Shown: positions 33,265-45,148 of the stretch, piece after piece
How the letters are laid out: each line of letters begins with the position of its first letter
Position numbering within the stretch: position 1 is the stretch's first letter
Assembly: GCA_015501055.1 (NCBI GenBank)
Contig: JADNYV010000009.1
Location: 310,001-374,000, forward strand
Direction of reading: 5' to 3'
DNA from: Mucidula mucida
Lineage: Eukaryota > Basidiomycota > Agaricomycetes > Agaricales > Physalacriaceae
DNA length: 64,000 bases
Made by a program: the position numbers and the translations under genes
Notes under the pieces: model-generated
The model's database searches: none
What the model was told of the DNA's origin: nothing
The model's input: only the letters and a program-made list of their open reading frames with translations

Positions 33265-34668
33265 TTACAACCCATCAAAATCGTCCCCGTCGAACACCTC
33301 AGGCACTTCGTCGCCGAACCACCGGGCGTCAATCTCCAAGTCAAAGTCGAAGACTTCCTCAGGCTTCTGCTTCTCCTCCGGCGGCGCAGGCTTACGCACA
33401 GCGTCCTCCGGCTCAGAGTCAGGCTCCGGAGTGTCTACACCAAACGACGACTCGGACGTGCTCGGTCCTGATAAATAACCCTCGCTATCATCGGCGAGGA
33501 GTTCTTCGAGGAGGCTCCCGGTGCTCGCTTCGCCCTCGTCTGCGAAAGCCTCAAGGGGTTGAAATAGATCGCTGGACTGGAAAGAGGAATTATAAGTTTC
33601 AGAATACAACGCTGATGAGGAGAGGAAACATACAAAGTCCAAGTCGTCATCCCAGGAAAAGCTCGTCGTCAGCTTGACTTTCTTGGCCTCGTCGAGTCTG
33701 TCTCCCGCCTCCGAGACCGACGCCGTACGCTTTCGTTTAATCGGGGGAAGAGTCGCTGGCGGAGGAAGCACGCTTTCGGGGGTGGTGTACTGGACAGGCT
33801 GTTGGAAAACTTGACCCTGCTGGCCATGGTGAGACATGGTCACGCTGTTGTACTGAGACGGCTGCCCATGATGGGGACCAGCAAACTGGGGAACGCCTGA
33901 ATAGAGGGCATTTGGACGATGATGCGGGTGATAGAGTGCTGAAGAGACACTTGGCGCAGCATGCGCGGTCACGTTACTGCCCGATGTCATAGTGAATCTT
34001 ATCTCCCCAAACGCACTGGATGAGCCTGGCGCAACATATTCCGGAGCGGGAAGGGATCCGTATTCCATGCCGCTGAGAGAATGGATTGGCCCCTGTAACA
34101 TTGTCGAAGCAGGATTCAGGCGGAATGGAGCGCTCCGACTGGGCACATTGCCGCTGAAGGCAAAATCGCTGGGAGGAATTTGCGGTGTGTGGTCATTATG
34201 AGAAGGGATGGTATACGCATTGCTGCGTGTGTCAAACACGTCGGATCCTTTGTTGAGATCGCTGGACAATGAGCCAAGCTCATTGACATCGCCAACGAGC
34301 ACTTGGGAGTCTTGAGCATTTCGCAGTGGGGACTCAGCCATGGAATGGGAAGTTTCCGATGGCGGTCCATGGGACGGCGCACCAGGCATCCAGGTGCGCT
34401 GGTCGGCAGGTACGGACGGGGCAGGGCAGGGCCCATTGGCGTTGTACCACCCACCGTCTGGTGAACGGCCGCAAATCCCGGTGTATTTCGTAGGGGCTTT
34501 GCCTTTTGTAGGCGGCTTTGGCTTGCTTTGCTTAGCTCGTCGCGGTTTAGATGGGAGAGGATGCGAGGGTGCTGGCGCGTCGATCCCTGTGGTGACGGCG
34601 CCAGGCTGAACAAGGTTTGGTTCATTGGGCGCTTGGTTCCTTGTGTCGCGCTTCCGTCGGGGAGCCAT
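33265..34668 (-). CDS. acidic, NLS-bearing protein of unknown function
   Basis: A 467-codon frame (~448 residues if a 57-base GT-AG intron near 33585-33641 is spliced) starting MAPRRKRDTRNQAPNEPNL. I do not recognise the family. Visible: a very basic N-terminus (PSKPRRAKQSKPKPPTKGKA), a small motif YTGICGRSPDGGWYNANGPC, a long Ser/Pro/Gln/His-rich middle (GPHHGQPSQYNSVTMSHHGQ), a bipartite nuclear signal PIKRKRTASVSEAG...KKVK, and a strongly acidic C-terminus (EDAVRKPAPPEEK...EVFDGDDFDGL). The layout resembles a transcription regulator with an activation tail, but no DNA-binding fold is seen. It converges with the APH-like gene. Confidence 0.65.
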   Translation of the reverse strand: MAPRRKRDTRNQAPNEPNLVQPGAVTTGIDAPAPSHPLPSKPRRAKQSKPKPPTKGKAPTKYTGICGRSPDGGWYNANGPCPAPSVPADQRTWMPGAPSHGPPSETSHSMAESPLRNAQDSQVLVGDVNELGSLSSDLNKGSDVFDTRSNAYTIPSHNDHTPQIPPSDFAFSGNVPSRSAPFRLNPASTMLQGPIHSLSGMEYGSLPAPEYVAPGSSSAFGEIRFTMTSGSNVTAHAAPSVSSALYHPHHRPNALYSGVPQFAGPHHGQPSQYNSVTMSHHGQQGQVFQQPVQYTTPESVLPPPATLPPIKRKRTASVSEAGDRLDEAKKVKLTTSFSWDDDLDFVCFLSSSALYSETYNSSFQSSDLFQPLEAFADEGEASTGSLLEELLADDSEGYLSGPSTSESSFGVDTPEPDSEPEDAVRKPAPPEEKQKPEEVFDFDLEIDARWFGDEVPEVFDGDDFDGL

Positions 34669-36740
34669 GGTGAGATTTTGAGACGAGTGGCGAGGGTGAG
34701 CACGGTTGTCTGAGTAGAGAGATGATAGTGTGGACCGATCGACTGAGAGTGCGCGTCAACAAAGACAAGCAAAGGCCGTGTGGTCAGCACTTTGATCGCC
34801 CAATTTGGCAATGCTAATTTTCTGCACTTCTCGTGATCTCTGAAAGCTCTGTGGCTACAATCAGTCACCAGAGCAAACCGTAGGGACGACAGATTTTACA
34901 TCAAGAACGCCATGTTACGGTGTGTTGCCCAATTGACCGATACTCGATTAGAGGGTTGTCGGAGATGCTAGAAGCCCTAAGATAAAATGAAGCTGCGCTT
35001 AACTATCAGATTGTTGACATGTACTGACCATGCAATATGACAATGGATGCGCAGCTGACGTTAAAATTGCGCCACACCTTTGGATGACAACATTCGATCA
35101 TGGCTCTCCGGATAGTGTCTACAAACTATTCCCATATAAGTATAGCATTGAACGTATGTGTATGGTGGGGTTGAACTTACCACTTCGTCATCAATAGCCT
35201 TGCCTATTCCCCGAGACACGCATTTACCGTCGAAAAAGCACGAGAAGGCGAGATGACCTCCTTTACGCAGCGTTGAAAGTTCTATCTTAACAGCAACATC
35301 TGAAGCTGAAAGATCAGAATCGACAGATCTGGAAGAGCCTCCCGAGTCGCAAACACGCACGAAATTTTTGTATTGGGTCCAGGTGGGGAAAGGTTGTTCA
35401 GAAGCACGGTCACAGAGATGTTCATAGATCATAGAACTTGACCACTAGAGTATTGGTGGTGTAAGAGGATCAACGCGAAAGCCAGAACGCTAATATGACG
35501 CTGAGCCTTCTAGGTACTCATCCCACCCATGCCAAGGAATCGCCTCCCCCAACGCGAATGACACGATACGTCCGTGCTGAATTGACCTGTGATATTCCGA
35601 ACAGCCGGCTACTTGAGGCGCACGAGGAGCCTTTTTGGAAGGGCCATTCGGTCTACGTTGGGACCCGTCCCTATTATAAGTATTGGCCGAGGTACCCGCT
35701 GCTTTGTGCCAAAGATACTTGCCAGTGCTCCATCAAGTGTTTGGCATGATTCTAAGAGAATATTTGCGCCAAAATTCCATCGGTAGACGCCGCGCAGGAT
35801 GGCGATGTTCTGCTTTGAGCGTGTCCCAGCCAAAAAGAAGTCATAGCAGAGCGAGGCCACGGAGCAGACAAGCCAACTTGAATATCGCGGCAAACATCTT
35901 GAGAACTTGCGCCATGTACTGAATAATGCACTGTTACGCTGCGGCTTTACGAGGAAGGAAGGAAGAAGAGTACGGCAGGCAAACGACAGAGGAAGGAAAC
36001 GCCGATCACCTTGCTCCTAACTGCCACTATAACGTCGCGGTCACGACGACTAGCACTACGACTTTCTCACTTTCACTCCACGTTTGGACCGCGACCGCCT
36101 GTAAGCGGCTTACAATACAGGCTGCTGTCGATGGCGACGATACAGACGACAGGTTAGACTTCGGACACAGCGACGTCGAGTTCAAAGAAGACATGTGGGC
36201 TTGATATACTGTGAGCACCTTTTTGATTTCGTTGGGCAATTGTTTATCGCGACGCTTTTTACGCCAGCGCCAAAATTAGTCGTATCGGATTCCATCCATT
36301 ACTTGCTGGCCATTCACTCAGAGGGCTCTTGCGACCCTAAATTGATACATCCTCTTGACTGTTCGACTTCGTGTCCACGACGACCGTCTCACCATGCAAA
36401 GGATTCGCCTGCCCGGCCTTGGTGTCGTCGCCTACGATGTCCAGCTTCTTTCCTTTCTAGCTCGGCGGAGTAAACGTAGCAAGAGGCAAGTTAGGCTACT
36501 GGTCTCTATTCGAAACGCGTCATTTGCACGTACTGTACGTCGCGTCGCCTTGCTTTGAACTACTTTCGCTGACAACTCTTGACTTATCATCAGCGTCATT
36601 TCAAAGTCTCGACCGGGACGACAAGACTGCAGGTTGAGAATCTTGCAAACATAACATACATTAGACTCGCAGGTAAGTCGTGTTCATGCCACCTCGAGCA
36701 AAAAGCTCATCTTCCAGGCCAGAACAGTGTTCTTGGCTGT
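34669..36740. other. downstream part of duplication A, no gene
   Basis: Holds the promoter side of the acidic-protein gene (first ~275 bases nearly identical to copy B) and ~1.8 kb of diverged duplicated sequence. The segment 35061-35432 (-) is an open frame partly matched at 48.1-48.3 kb (including a GAGACACGCATT stretch), so it may be a remnant of another gene in the unit. No domain is recognised. Confidence 0.35.
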
Positions 36741-36949
36741 TTTCGTGTTGGATACTAGGATAGAGCACTTTGAACGTGCATCCCTGCATTTCACGATTGC
36801 TATTATTCTCATCAGCCTGCACCCCGACGAGAGCGTCGCTTGCAGCACAGACATTCGTCGTCATTGACAGGACGCCTCTCCCTGTGCAGCCTCGTTGACG
36901 CCATCACGCTGAGTGCCGTCGGTTCAGAAGATAAAAGCGGTTCTCGACA

Positions 36950-37500
36950 CGATGCCCGCGCTTGTCGCGTGTGCTCACTTCGTTCGTTAGAACACTTGCT
37001 TTAATTCTGGTCCCCCATCCTACATCTACCAAACGTTACTCCACTACGCCGTCCCAACCCAATCCCATTCCGAGATCATCTCGTCTAACGATGATCTCTC
37101 ATCGTCTCAACCTCGCTCGCCTTACCGAGCCGGTTGATTGCCTCTATTCCGCCCAGAGACAAACGAGCTCGTTTCAGTCACCTGCGAACCCCCCTCTTGT
37201 ATCTTTAGAGTGGAAAAGTATCTGATCCGATGACAAACTTGCTTGTGGCTGACTATGGGAGAGTAGACGGCGCATATTGTTCGCCCTCGCCCTCTTCCCG
37301 ATAAATATAAATCCCATCACACACACTCTTTTGATCTCCGCAGCCAGAACGCGCTGTTCTTCCGCGCGCACTCGGCGGCATCCCCTGTGAGTCGTCAACG
37401 ACAGCACGAGCGGTCTGCAACATCGTCACGAGATGGGCTGATCGCGCGAGCCAAACGATTCGGAGGATTGTGAGGAGATCATGAAGCGCAGATTTCTGCT
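36950..37500 (+). pseudogene. decayed paralogue of the 29311 gene
   Basis: Nucleotide-level match in the correct order to the gene at 29311: the LTLAPHPTHPNRP region (~37005-37060), the PPELVSVTYEPR region (~37147-37190), the FVDTLAPLPESKII region (~37278-37320), a Ser/Thr/Pro-rich part, and the C-terminal ELGWSGEWNDSDREEIMKR block (~37430-37494). Stops and frameshifts occur throughout. A non-functional copy located between duplication A and the NLR. Confidence 0.6.
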
Positions 37501-38106
37501 CCTGAGCAGCATTGTCTGTGAATAGGAGCGAAAAGAGAGAACGGAAATCCAAACTGTTCCCTCATCCCTCTCAAGAAAAATTAAAGCGAGGCGGAAGGAT
37601 GGCTATGTTGCAGGACAGCCAGAGGAGAGGAGGCTTATGTGGATACGTGCCTGTCCGATACAGACTTGAATCCCAGATTCTACGAAGAGACGCGTCAATA
37701 TGCTCTATCGGGGAGCTTCGCGGTTGTTTGTGGGCGGCAGAAACTCAGTCACGTGCTTCATCCCTCCAGCTGAGGATAAAATACTGGCTGATCTGGGAGG
37801 CTATGAGATCTTCAGTTTGACGGTTCCTCTGGGACTGCAGACGGTACTGCATTGCACTGGGTTCCATTGCATCCGGACGGGTCGACGGAGGTCGCTCTGG
37901 GGTAGCGACGAGGCTGTATAGCTATGGATGTTATGTGCGATCTACCGTTCTTGCAGGTTCAACTTCTCGTGTAGCGCAATCTTTTAAGAACGTCAGAAAG
38001 AATTTTTATTCACATTCAGCGTAGAATATCATTGGCACGAGTAGTAGTGACTCTGGCGTAGATCGTAGCAAGGTAGACACATTCTTGGATACTACAAAAA
38101 TTAACT

Positions 38107-41100
38107 TCAAGGACTGTAGCATCTATGCCAGTCTGTACCAACATGACAGTCCTCAAACGAGACTGCACAATATCCCATCTCCCATATAATCATTGCAGCG
38201 TGCGGTGTGAGGAGCGATGGGTGCAGCTCAGGAGAAAGCCACATCAGCCGAAGCGAATCGTCGTGCGACCAAATCCAACCCTCAGAATCGACATGCCATG
38301 ACGGAGGATCCTCAATATTTTTCCACACGCGAACCGACCTGTCATGTGAACCAGACACAATACGTGTCCCATCTGGGGAAAATGCCACAGAATTGACCCG
38401 ACTGGTATGTCCACGAAGTACTCTCACTGTACCAGTCGTGGTATCCCAGACTCGAACAGAATTATCGGTTAGCCCAGCCACAATTTGTGGATGTTCGACT
38501 CTTGGAGAGAAAGAAAGAGAATTAGGGCAGCCATCTGCACTGAGTCGAATCTCTTTCGAACGTACACCTGTCTGCGCATCCCATACCACGATCCATCCGT
38601 CCCGTGACCCAGAGACAATTTCCTCACCACTAACGGAAACTGCTACAGATACGACTTCTCCTCTGTCGCCTGTAAGGACTTTTACCTCTGCGTTCCGCAT
38701 ATCCCAGATCCGAATAGAACTGTCCATCGAACCAGCGACAAGTCGGAAACCATCAGGGAAGAACGTGACAAATGTGATAGGCTCTTCGTGGCACTGGAAA
38801 TGTCCGACTTGCTCTTCCGTCCTCACATCCCAGATGATCAAGGATCCTGTGTCCAAGCCAGCTATAAGACGAGCACTGTCGGGAGAAAATGACAGGCATG
38901 TCACTTTCTCGCTGACATGATGTTCTGTCATCACCTTTCCGGATGCCGTGTCCAGGATGAGAATGTCGACCGGTAGAGAACGGCCATATGCCGCACAGGC
39001 TAGTGTACCATCTTTAGAAAGTGCTAGGTGCTGAAGGTCGAAGTGTCTACGGTCACGCCTCAGGCTGGCCGCATCACTACCAAACTCTTTGAGCTGTTGG
39101 CCTGTCGTCACGTCCCAGGTTTGAATCGTGTTGTCCAGAGAAGACGAAATGACCTGTTTTCCATCCAAAGAAAACGCTACACACACGACTTTGTCTGTGT
39201 GGCCCTCCAGCTTTGTCGATCGTTTGCCTTCTGTTAGATTCCAAACATGGATGGATTGGCCATCTGCACATGCAATGCGAGTACCGTCATGGGAGAACGT
39301 CGCTGACAGAACCAGATCGATAGTAAGGCCGGTGACTTCAAAAAGCAACTGCTCCCTTGTGAAGAAGGAGACCTCCATCCCAGTGTTCGATACAAATGTC
39401 AGGAACTTTGCGAACTCCGGAAGGTCGGAGTCCCGCTCCACATCTGTGATATCCCAAACTTGAAGCGAGCTATTCTTTGAGCCTTGCGCAATGATTTTCT
39501 GCCCGTCATGGGAGATTGCAATAGGGCGGATACCCTGGCTACCGTTGGAGCTGAAGTACTTCACTAGTTCACCAGTAGATGCATCCCAGATACATACCGC
39601 CTCATCGACTTCAGCCGCTATGATTCGCAAACCACAGGGGGAGAACATGACAGACCGGATCCCATAAACGTGGCCGGTAAGCTTTTTCACTAGCTGTCCC
39701 GTTTTCACATCCCAAATCCGCACAGTTTTGTCGCCCAAGCACGTGCTCGAGACAACCTGCGTGTCGTCAGGCGAAAAAGCCACGGATTCGACTGGTCTGT
39801 AATGGCCGTACAATCGTTGAGGCTGGTCACCAACTGCTGGTTCTCGAGCCCATATGCAGACAGTCCCGGAATTGGAACCAGAGACAATGTAGCGAACATC
39901 ATGAGAAAACGCTACGGCCTCAATGCCCCCAATGTCTGCTGATAGTACACTCAATTGGTTGCCATTTAACACGTCCCAAATATGTATGAACACAGATTTG
40001 GCGGAAATGATGTACGCGCCATCATCAGAAAAAGACACAGGTGCCCTACGTGAGGAGAAAGGTAATTCAGGGGTCACCAGGTCCTGCAGTAGTTCGCCCG
40101 TGGTGGAATCCCATATCTTCGAGCTGGTACCAGAAACCCAGCCTGAGAGAATCTTTGTGTCGTCAGGTGAAAAGGCAACAGATTCTGCAGGAGTAGGAAT
40201 GGTAATGAGTGATGCAGTGCCAACAGGTGAGGGCGAATACAAAGGCAAGTGTTTAAAGCAAGGTTTCCATATCCTAGATATCGGTGCTGAGGAGCTCCAT
40301 GTACTGAGACAAGAGATATAGAGGTGGGGCGTTGATTGTGATGCAGGGCTTCCTGTGAACGATGTGGCGAAGCTGGCGGCGTCATCGATCAATGCAGATA
40401 AGTCACTTTCAGCTTTGGTTCACAATGAACGTTAGACGACATTGGCAAAACAATGGGAGGGGTAGCGAACCTTCTAACTGAAGCCATCTGCGGGCAAATC
40501 GGAAGAGAGGAAAACAGCGTGACTTAGATCCAATGAGATTCATTGCTTCGAGCCAAAATAAGCAAACATTTGTCATGAAGACTTCGAGCTCGTCGTACAA
40601 GGAGGACCTGTCAGTCTGTCCCGCTGCGAGCAAATGCTCGCTCCAATGGCGGGCCGCGTACTGCAGCGCTGGACTTATGTGTGTCCGGACAAGGAAATGA
40701 AGATTGACAACCTCGCGATCCAGCATCGAAGACGACGGGAGACCGCAAATGTTGAAGCGCAGCTCAGATCGCATGATCCGAAAGCAGCCATGAGCGAGAC
40801 GCGCATCGAAGGTAGGCTTGTCACAAAACACTTCGAGTTCTCGCGATTTTGATTTGGTGAACGGTAGTGGGGCAGTGAACCGCGATCTCTGAGCATCCAA
40901 TATGAAATCGGGAAACGAAGCGTGATAGCATGATATGAGACGATCTAGCGGTGACACATGGAGAACGGAATGGAGGGACTCGATGCATGTCATCGTGGTG
41001 CCTTCATCCAAAGAGAGAAGCTGAGCAATCACTGGGACGGAAATGAGCTCTTGAGCGCATACAACGGCATGGAGAATGTCGAGACGGCGACGAAGAAATT

Positions 41101-43038
41101 TCGTGTCAGCCTCTGAAAAAGCTACCGACAAGATCTGCTGGTAGAGTTCGTCAAGACCCGAGGGACTTCCGAGCTTTAGTAGCTCCTGCAACTTTTCCCG
41201 CTGCTCGTATTGGGATAGTGGATATTTCGGAGGCGATATGAACCTAACGGCGGTTGCAGCGTAGATGAACAGTCCGTCAGCACGGAGAGTCAGTTGCGTG
41301 CGGTCATTGGGGTCTGCGTCGGGAAGCTGCTCGGCGAGATATGTCGCGATATCTTCCTGAACGCCGACCTTTGGTACCTCGTGCAGACGAATCATGTCTG
41401 CTGGAAGTTGTTTGGAATCAAAGAGCTTTACGATTCGGGCTCAACGCGACTTGTAACCAGGAACTTGATCCCCGTCAACTGCTTGTGCCCAACAACGCTG
41501 AACAAACTCCTCAAGAATTCCACGCCGTAATCGCTTTCATCGAGAGCGTCGATAACAACCACTGGCGCAGGTAGACCTTCGCGTTTAGAAATCGATATAG
41601 ACCACGGTTCAACAAGGAGCTTATCGATCTGCTCTGGGATCCGAGCCTGCGGGAGGACCGAGTCTCGTTGTAGGACAGGCACGAGCTCATTTGCATATGA
41701 ACGGAATAATTCTGCGAGGTTTCGACAGATTGTTGGAATGATAAGCCGTGAGTCTCTGCTGTTGAGCTGACGAGAGCAGAAAAAAGAGGACACAGGAAGT
41801 CTCTTTCCATCGTACAAATGCCGGCAGATAGTGTATGCAATTGTGGTTTTGCCTGTTCCTGCGAGGCCGGTGAGCCAGAACACAGACGGGGATTCCTCAT
41901 CGTCGGTTTGAGCCCAAGACATGATCTTCTCGAGAATCTCAACTCGAGTGCCGGATGTGCATAGACCACGCAAGACGGTGTCACTCTGAATATCCGCACG
42001 GAACGATGCCTCGTTTGAACATGGAAGCTTATTGCTGATGACCTCCTAGACAGCAATCAGGAGGGAATTAATACCACGCCACGGAAACAGACCATGAGTA
42101 TATCTCGCACGTTCCCTTCGATGTCCAGACTAATTTCGAACTACGATACAGATCATGAGCGGACTGCTGTTGCCGTACACTATGAACACACCTGAAATGC
42201 GCGCAACACTTCCTCTATCTTCTGGTACGCGGAAACAAGCTGTGCTGCATCGGCAGCATTCTCAGCTAGTCGCGCTAGGAATCTACGATCTTGAAGGTTG
42301 CTGATTTCCTCGATGATCTGTGTCAGATTCCTGTAGATCATCAGTAACAAACGGCACTATAATAAGTGGTGTATACCTCTCCAGCTTTAACATTCTCGTA
42401 TCGGAGTTTTTTGAAGCGCTTTGCCATTCCACCCTCTTTGCAACCAACGTAGCTAAAAGAGCATCAATGCTCCGTATCACTTTCTCCATTCCTTCGTGGT
42501 TAGCAGCAGTCCTCTAAATGAACAAGTAAGATGTCAGTCCACGCTGAGAAAGAAGTGAACATACCTGGTATGCGTCGACACAAGCAAGCAACCCGCCAAT
42601 GACAGATTTCAACGGTACGAACACGTCCGATGCCTCCTTTACGACCTTCAAGGCCTCGTGTGCTCCGCGGAATACCGTCCCTGTAGACACATTCAGAGAT
42701 ATTGAGATATAGCGACAATAGTACTAGCCTGAAGTTGTAGTCTTGGCCGCGGTGGGAGGATTTTCGCTATCCGTGGAGGCGCTCCTTCCAACAGCAGTGT
42801 CGCTAGCGGTTACACTGATAGAATCCGTGACTTTGGTAACTATTTTGCTCCGTGCAGAGTCGTCCTTTACTACAGTGGTGCTGGGAGCATCCCGAGCCTG
42901 TAACACTTCGTGAGGAAGATCGCGGTCGCGATTGTTCCCTGATACGGAAAGGCTACGTTTGGCAGCAACGTTTTTGATGCGCTGTTTCTTGCGATGAACC
43001 AGACGCGAAAATCGTTCCAACCAGTATTTGAAGGGCAT
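38107..43038 (-). CDS. STAND/NLR protein: helical N-domain, NACHT, 14 WD40 repeats
   Basis: Fungal NLR-type receptor of the kind linked to self/non-self recognition and regulated cell death. Exon 1 (43038-42729, MPFKYWLERFSRLVHRKKQ) is basic then Ser/Thr-rich. The following exons encode a helical bundle (GAHEALKVVKEASDVFVPLK, GGLLACVDAYQ, NHEGMEKVIRSIDALLATL) resembling HeLo-like/MLKL N-domains. The NACHT domain has Walker A TGLAGTGKTTIAYTI (~41840-41880), Walker B VVVIDALDE and sensor FLVTSRVEPE; one base is missing near 41431, after which KLFDSKQLPADMIRLHEV follows in another frame. A helical arm (AALQYAARHW-type segment) leads through an intron at ~40411-40470 to WD40 repeats: I count 14 (two seven-blade propellers). 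It ends CYSP, stop at 38107. The exon 1 donor is GC (GCTAGT). Confidence 0.85.
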
Positions 43039-44634
43039 GCCGTGGTATCAGGTAGAGGGTTGAGGAAGACGAACTTCAGGAACCGTCAACGTCGAGTATT
43101 TCGGTTAGCACCTGCCTGTGTGGGACAACATCCCGTGGGAAAGGCAAGCGAAAGGCTCCGGAGAACGGTAGCATGAGAAAAAGTTCACGTCCGGTTGAGC
43201 TTCACGAGCGATGCCCAATGTATAACCAAGTCGGCTGGCATTTCACAAGGTCCTTCACGATCCCTTCGACGTTGGGGTAATGTAGCTTGAAGTTGCGTAA
43301 GTGAGGCTGCATCTTGCAAGTCACTTACCGTCGCGCCCTAACAAGATACCGGGCTTCAACAAACATTTTGCACGCGCTACCGATGACCTGCGTCCTGCTA
43401 CTAGGTGGAGCCTGGCGTAGTACATCAAGAGTCGTCTGATAGTTCAAGTCCAGCTGGAAGTAGTATGAAGCGTCTAGTCGAGCGATCGAGAATGCTGCAT
43501 GATGGTGTGATTAGGGAACCCTGAATGCCCGAAATCAACCAGCAGGACTTTTGGAGACGAGGATGTAGAGGATATCCAACACCGAGCGCGTTGAATTGTT
43601 GACTGGACAATTCGTGGTAGTGATGAACATTGAACAACGACTCCCGTCCGATTCATATGGTATATGCACCATCTTCTGTAACAGCTTTCTCAGCGGAGAG
43701 GAGAGAGAGAGAGTCGAGCGACGTCCGGACGACCTGACAGTTGAGGGACGCGTCGTATGGAGAATCCTATGGGCTTCGTTAGAGGTTCGAGCGACTCAGA
43801 TGTTGCTTGACGAAGTCCGTTGAGGTTGAGCTGGTAATGTTTGATAACACTCGTGTTGGTCGCATTCGACTGACCCAAAGTCGCTTCAAAAGGTGTCGCA
43901 TAAATCGTGTGTAATTCGATAACGGTAAACAAGGTTTGCTTGAACGAATGACTTGAAGTCATCTATATATCTTGCCGGTTGTAGTTGCTATGCAATATCT
44001 GAGAGTCGTCTGCATTAAAGTGAACGACGAACGAGAAACGATCAAAATTCACCTAGGGTATTTGGCCGGATATGGATAGAGGCCAGAGAAGAGTACAGTG
44101 GTTAGCATAGTAGCGTGCGTTCAAGTCCCTGCCACATTTCCAAGAATACTGTGCCACACTCCATGGTAACAATGGTCGCACGACAAGGTCCTATTATTTT
44201 TTGGGTCTTCCCATAGTGGCATTGGTTCTGTGGAAAAAATCGCGTACTTCGCCACGATGGTGACCGACCTATTCAAGACCCGAAGAAGAACGGGAAATTC
44301 ACAAAACCTGAACGACGCAGGGACATATCCTTGTTGCGGGTCGCCGGAAATGACCGTCGCTCTCCGGAGGCTTCGGCAGAGACAAAATCTCAAAGCGCTT
44401 GATATTGGCGCTCGAGCTTGAGAGTTCCGGGAAGACGCAGAGGGCGTTGCTGAGTATAGTTGTCGTAGTAGAGGTGGAGGAACGTCGTGAGAGCAATATA
44501 AGAGATTGTACATGTTATAGGGCGTATCACCGTCAGAGGCGGAGGATTGTGTTTGAACAGTGAGAGAGAAGAAGAAAGAGCAATGCGCCCAGAAAGGAAA
44601 TGGCGGACCGATCACTTTCCCTTTCTCTCACCAC
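43039..44634. other. intergenic between NLR promoter and duplication B
   Basis: Contains the NLR promoter (minus strand) and ~1.5 kb without a supported gene. A short GA-repeat lies at ~43698-43712. A tRNA-like fragment near 44095-44130 lacks an anticodon arm. Frames of up to 164 codons on the minus strand (44121-44615) have no recognisable domain. Confidence 0.35.
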
Positions 44635-44822
44635 ATCGACGGCAAGCAGCTAGATACTGACCGATTCCGCTTATTATCTTGTGGGCCCTCTTTATCTACC
44701 CCCAGACCAACACCACCGCCATTCTACAACATGCCTACCATTACTCCGCCCAGTTGTGGGTTCAAACTCCCCCTCACCTGCATCATTCTCCATTTTACCA
44801 CGCTTCAGCTAGGGACTTGGGT

Positions 44823-45146
44823 GACGTACGCAGTACCGGGCTGTCGAGTACGGGCGCTATACGCGCCAGGTCGTCGCAGAGCGTCTCTCGGGGAACCACG
44901 GGAGGAGGAGACCTGTAGCAGTAAGTAAGATGTGGGTCTCAGACGATGGTGGTAAAGTCTGAATTATACCTGTAGCAGTAAGTAAGATGTGGCTACAGGT
45001 TCCTATGAGTATATGTTGACCAATAATAGAACTATTGAGTACTCACGTCTCAGACGATGTCTGAGACGCGATCAAGTCCGAATCGGGCAGGTAAGCTGCC
45101 GCGATCGTACAGCTATCTACTCGACCATCACTAGCTCGTTGTCCGT
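44823..45146. repeat. insertion private to copy B with 25-base direct repeats
   Basis: Interrupts the APH-like reading relative to copy A. It holds a perfect 25-base direct repeat (44911-44935 and 44968-44992, 57-base spacing), and a GTCTCAGACGATG element at ~44936 and ~45047. CCTGTAGC (44969) and GCTACAGG (44992) form an inverted repeat around the second copy. No terminal inverted repeats or transposase are seen, so the origin is unclear. Confidence 0.55.
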
Positions 45147-45148
45147 CA

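Larger units (their letters stand above)
31945..36740. repeat. segmental duplication, copy A
   Basis: Collinear and in the same orientation as 44635-49380 (offset ~12.7 kb). The unit carries an APH-like gene (+), the acidic-protein gene (-) and ~1.8 kb beyond it. Similarity is patchy: near-identical at ~33775-34942, clearly lower on both sides, and interrupted by small indels after 34950. A recognisable right edge is the segment ending with AAAAGCTCATCT near 36712. Confidence 0.8.

Noticed and set aside
38207..38920. 237-codon frame on the plus strand within the WD40 region
   Set aside because: Antisense shadow of repeated WD40 codons; no independent support.
43696..43712. GA-dinucleotide run as a regulatory site
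   Set aside because: Short simple repeat with no positional link to a start codon.
44090..44135. tRNA-like stretch (GTGGTTAGCATAG ... GTTCAAGTCCC)
   Set aside because: A-box-like and B-box-like sequences are only a few bases apart, so there is no room for an anticodon arm; at most a tRNA-derived scrap.
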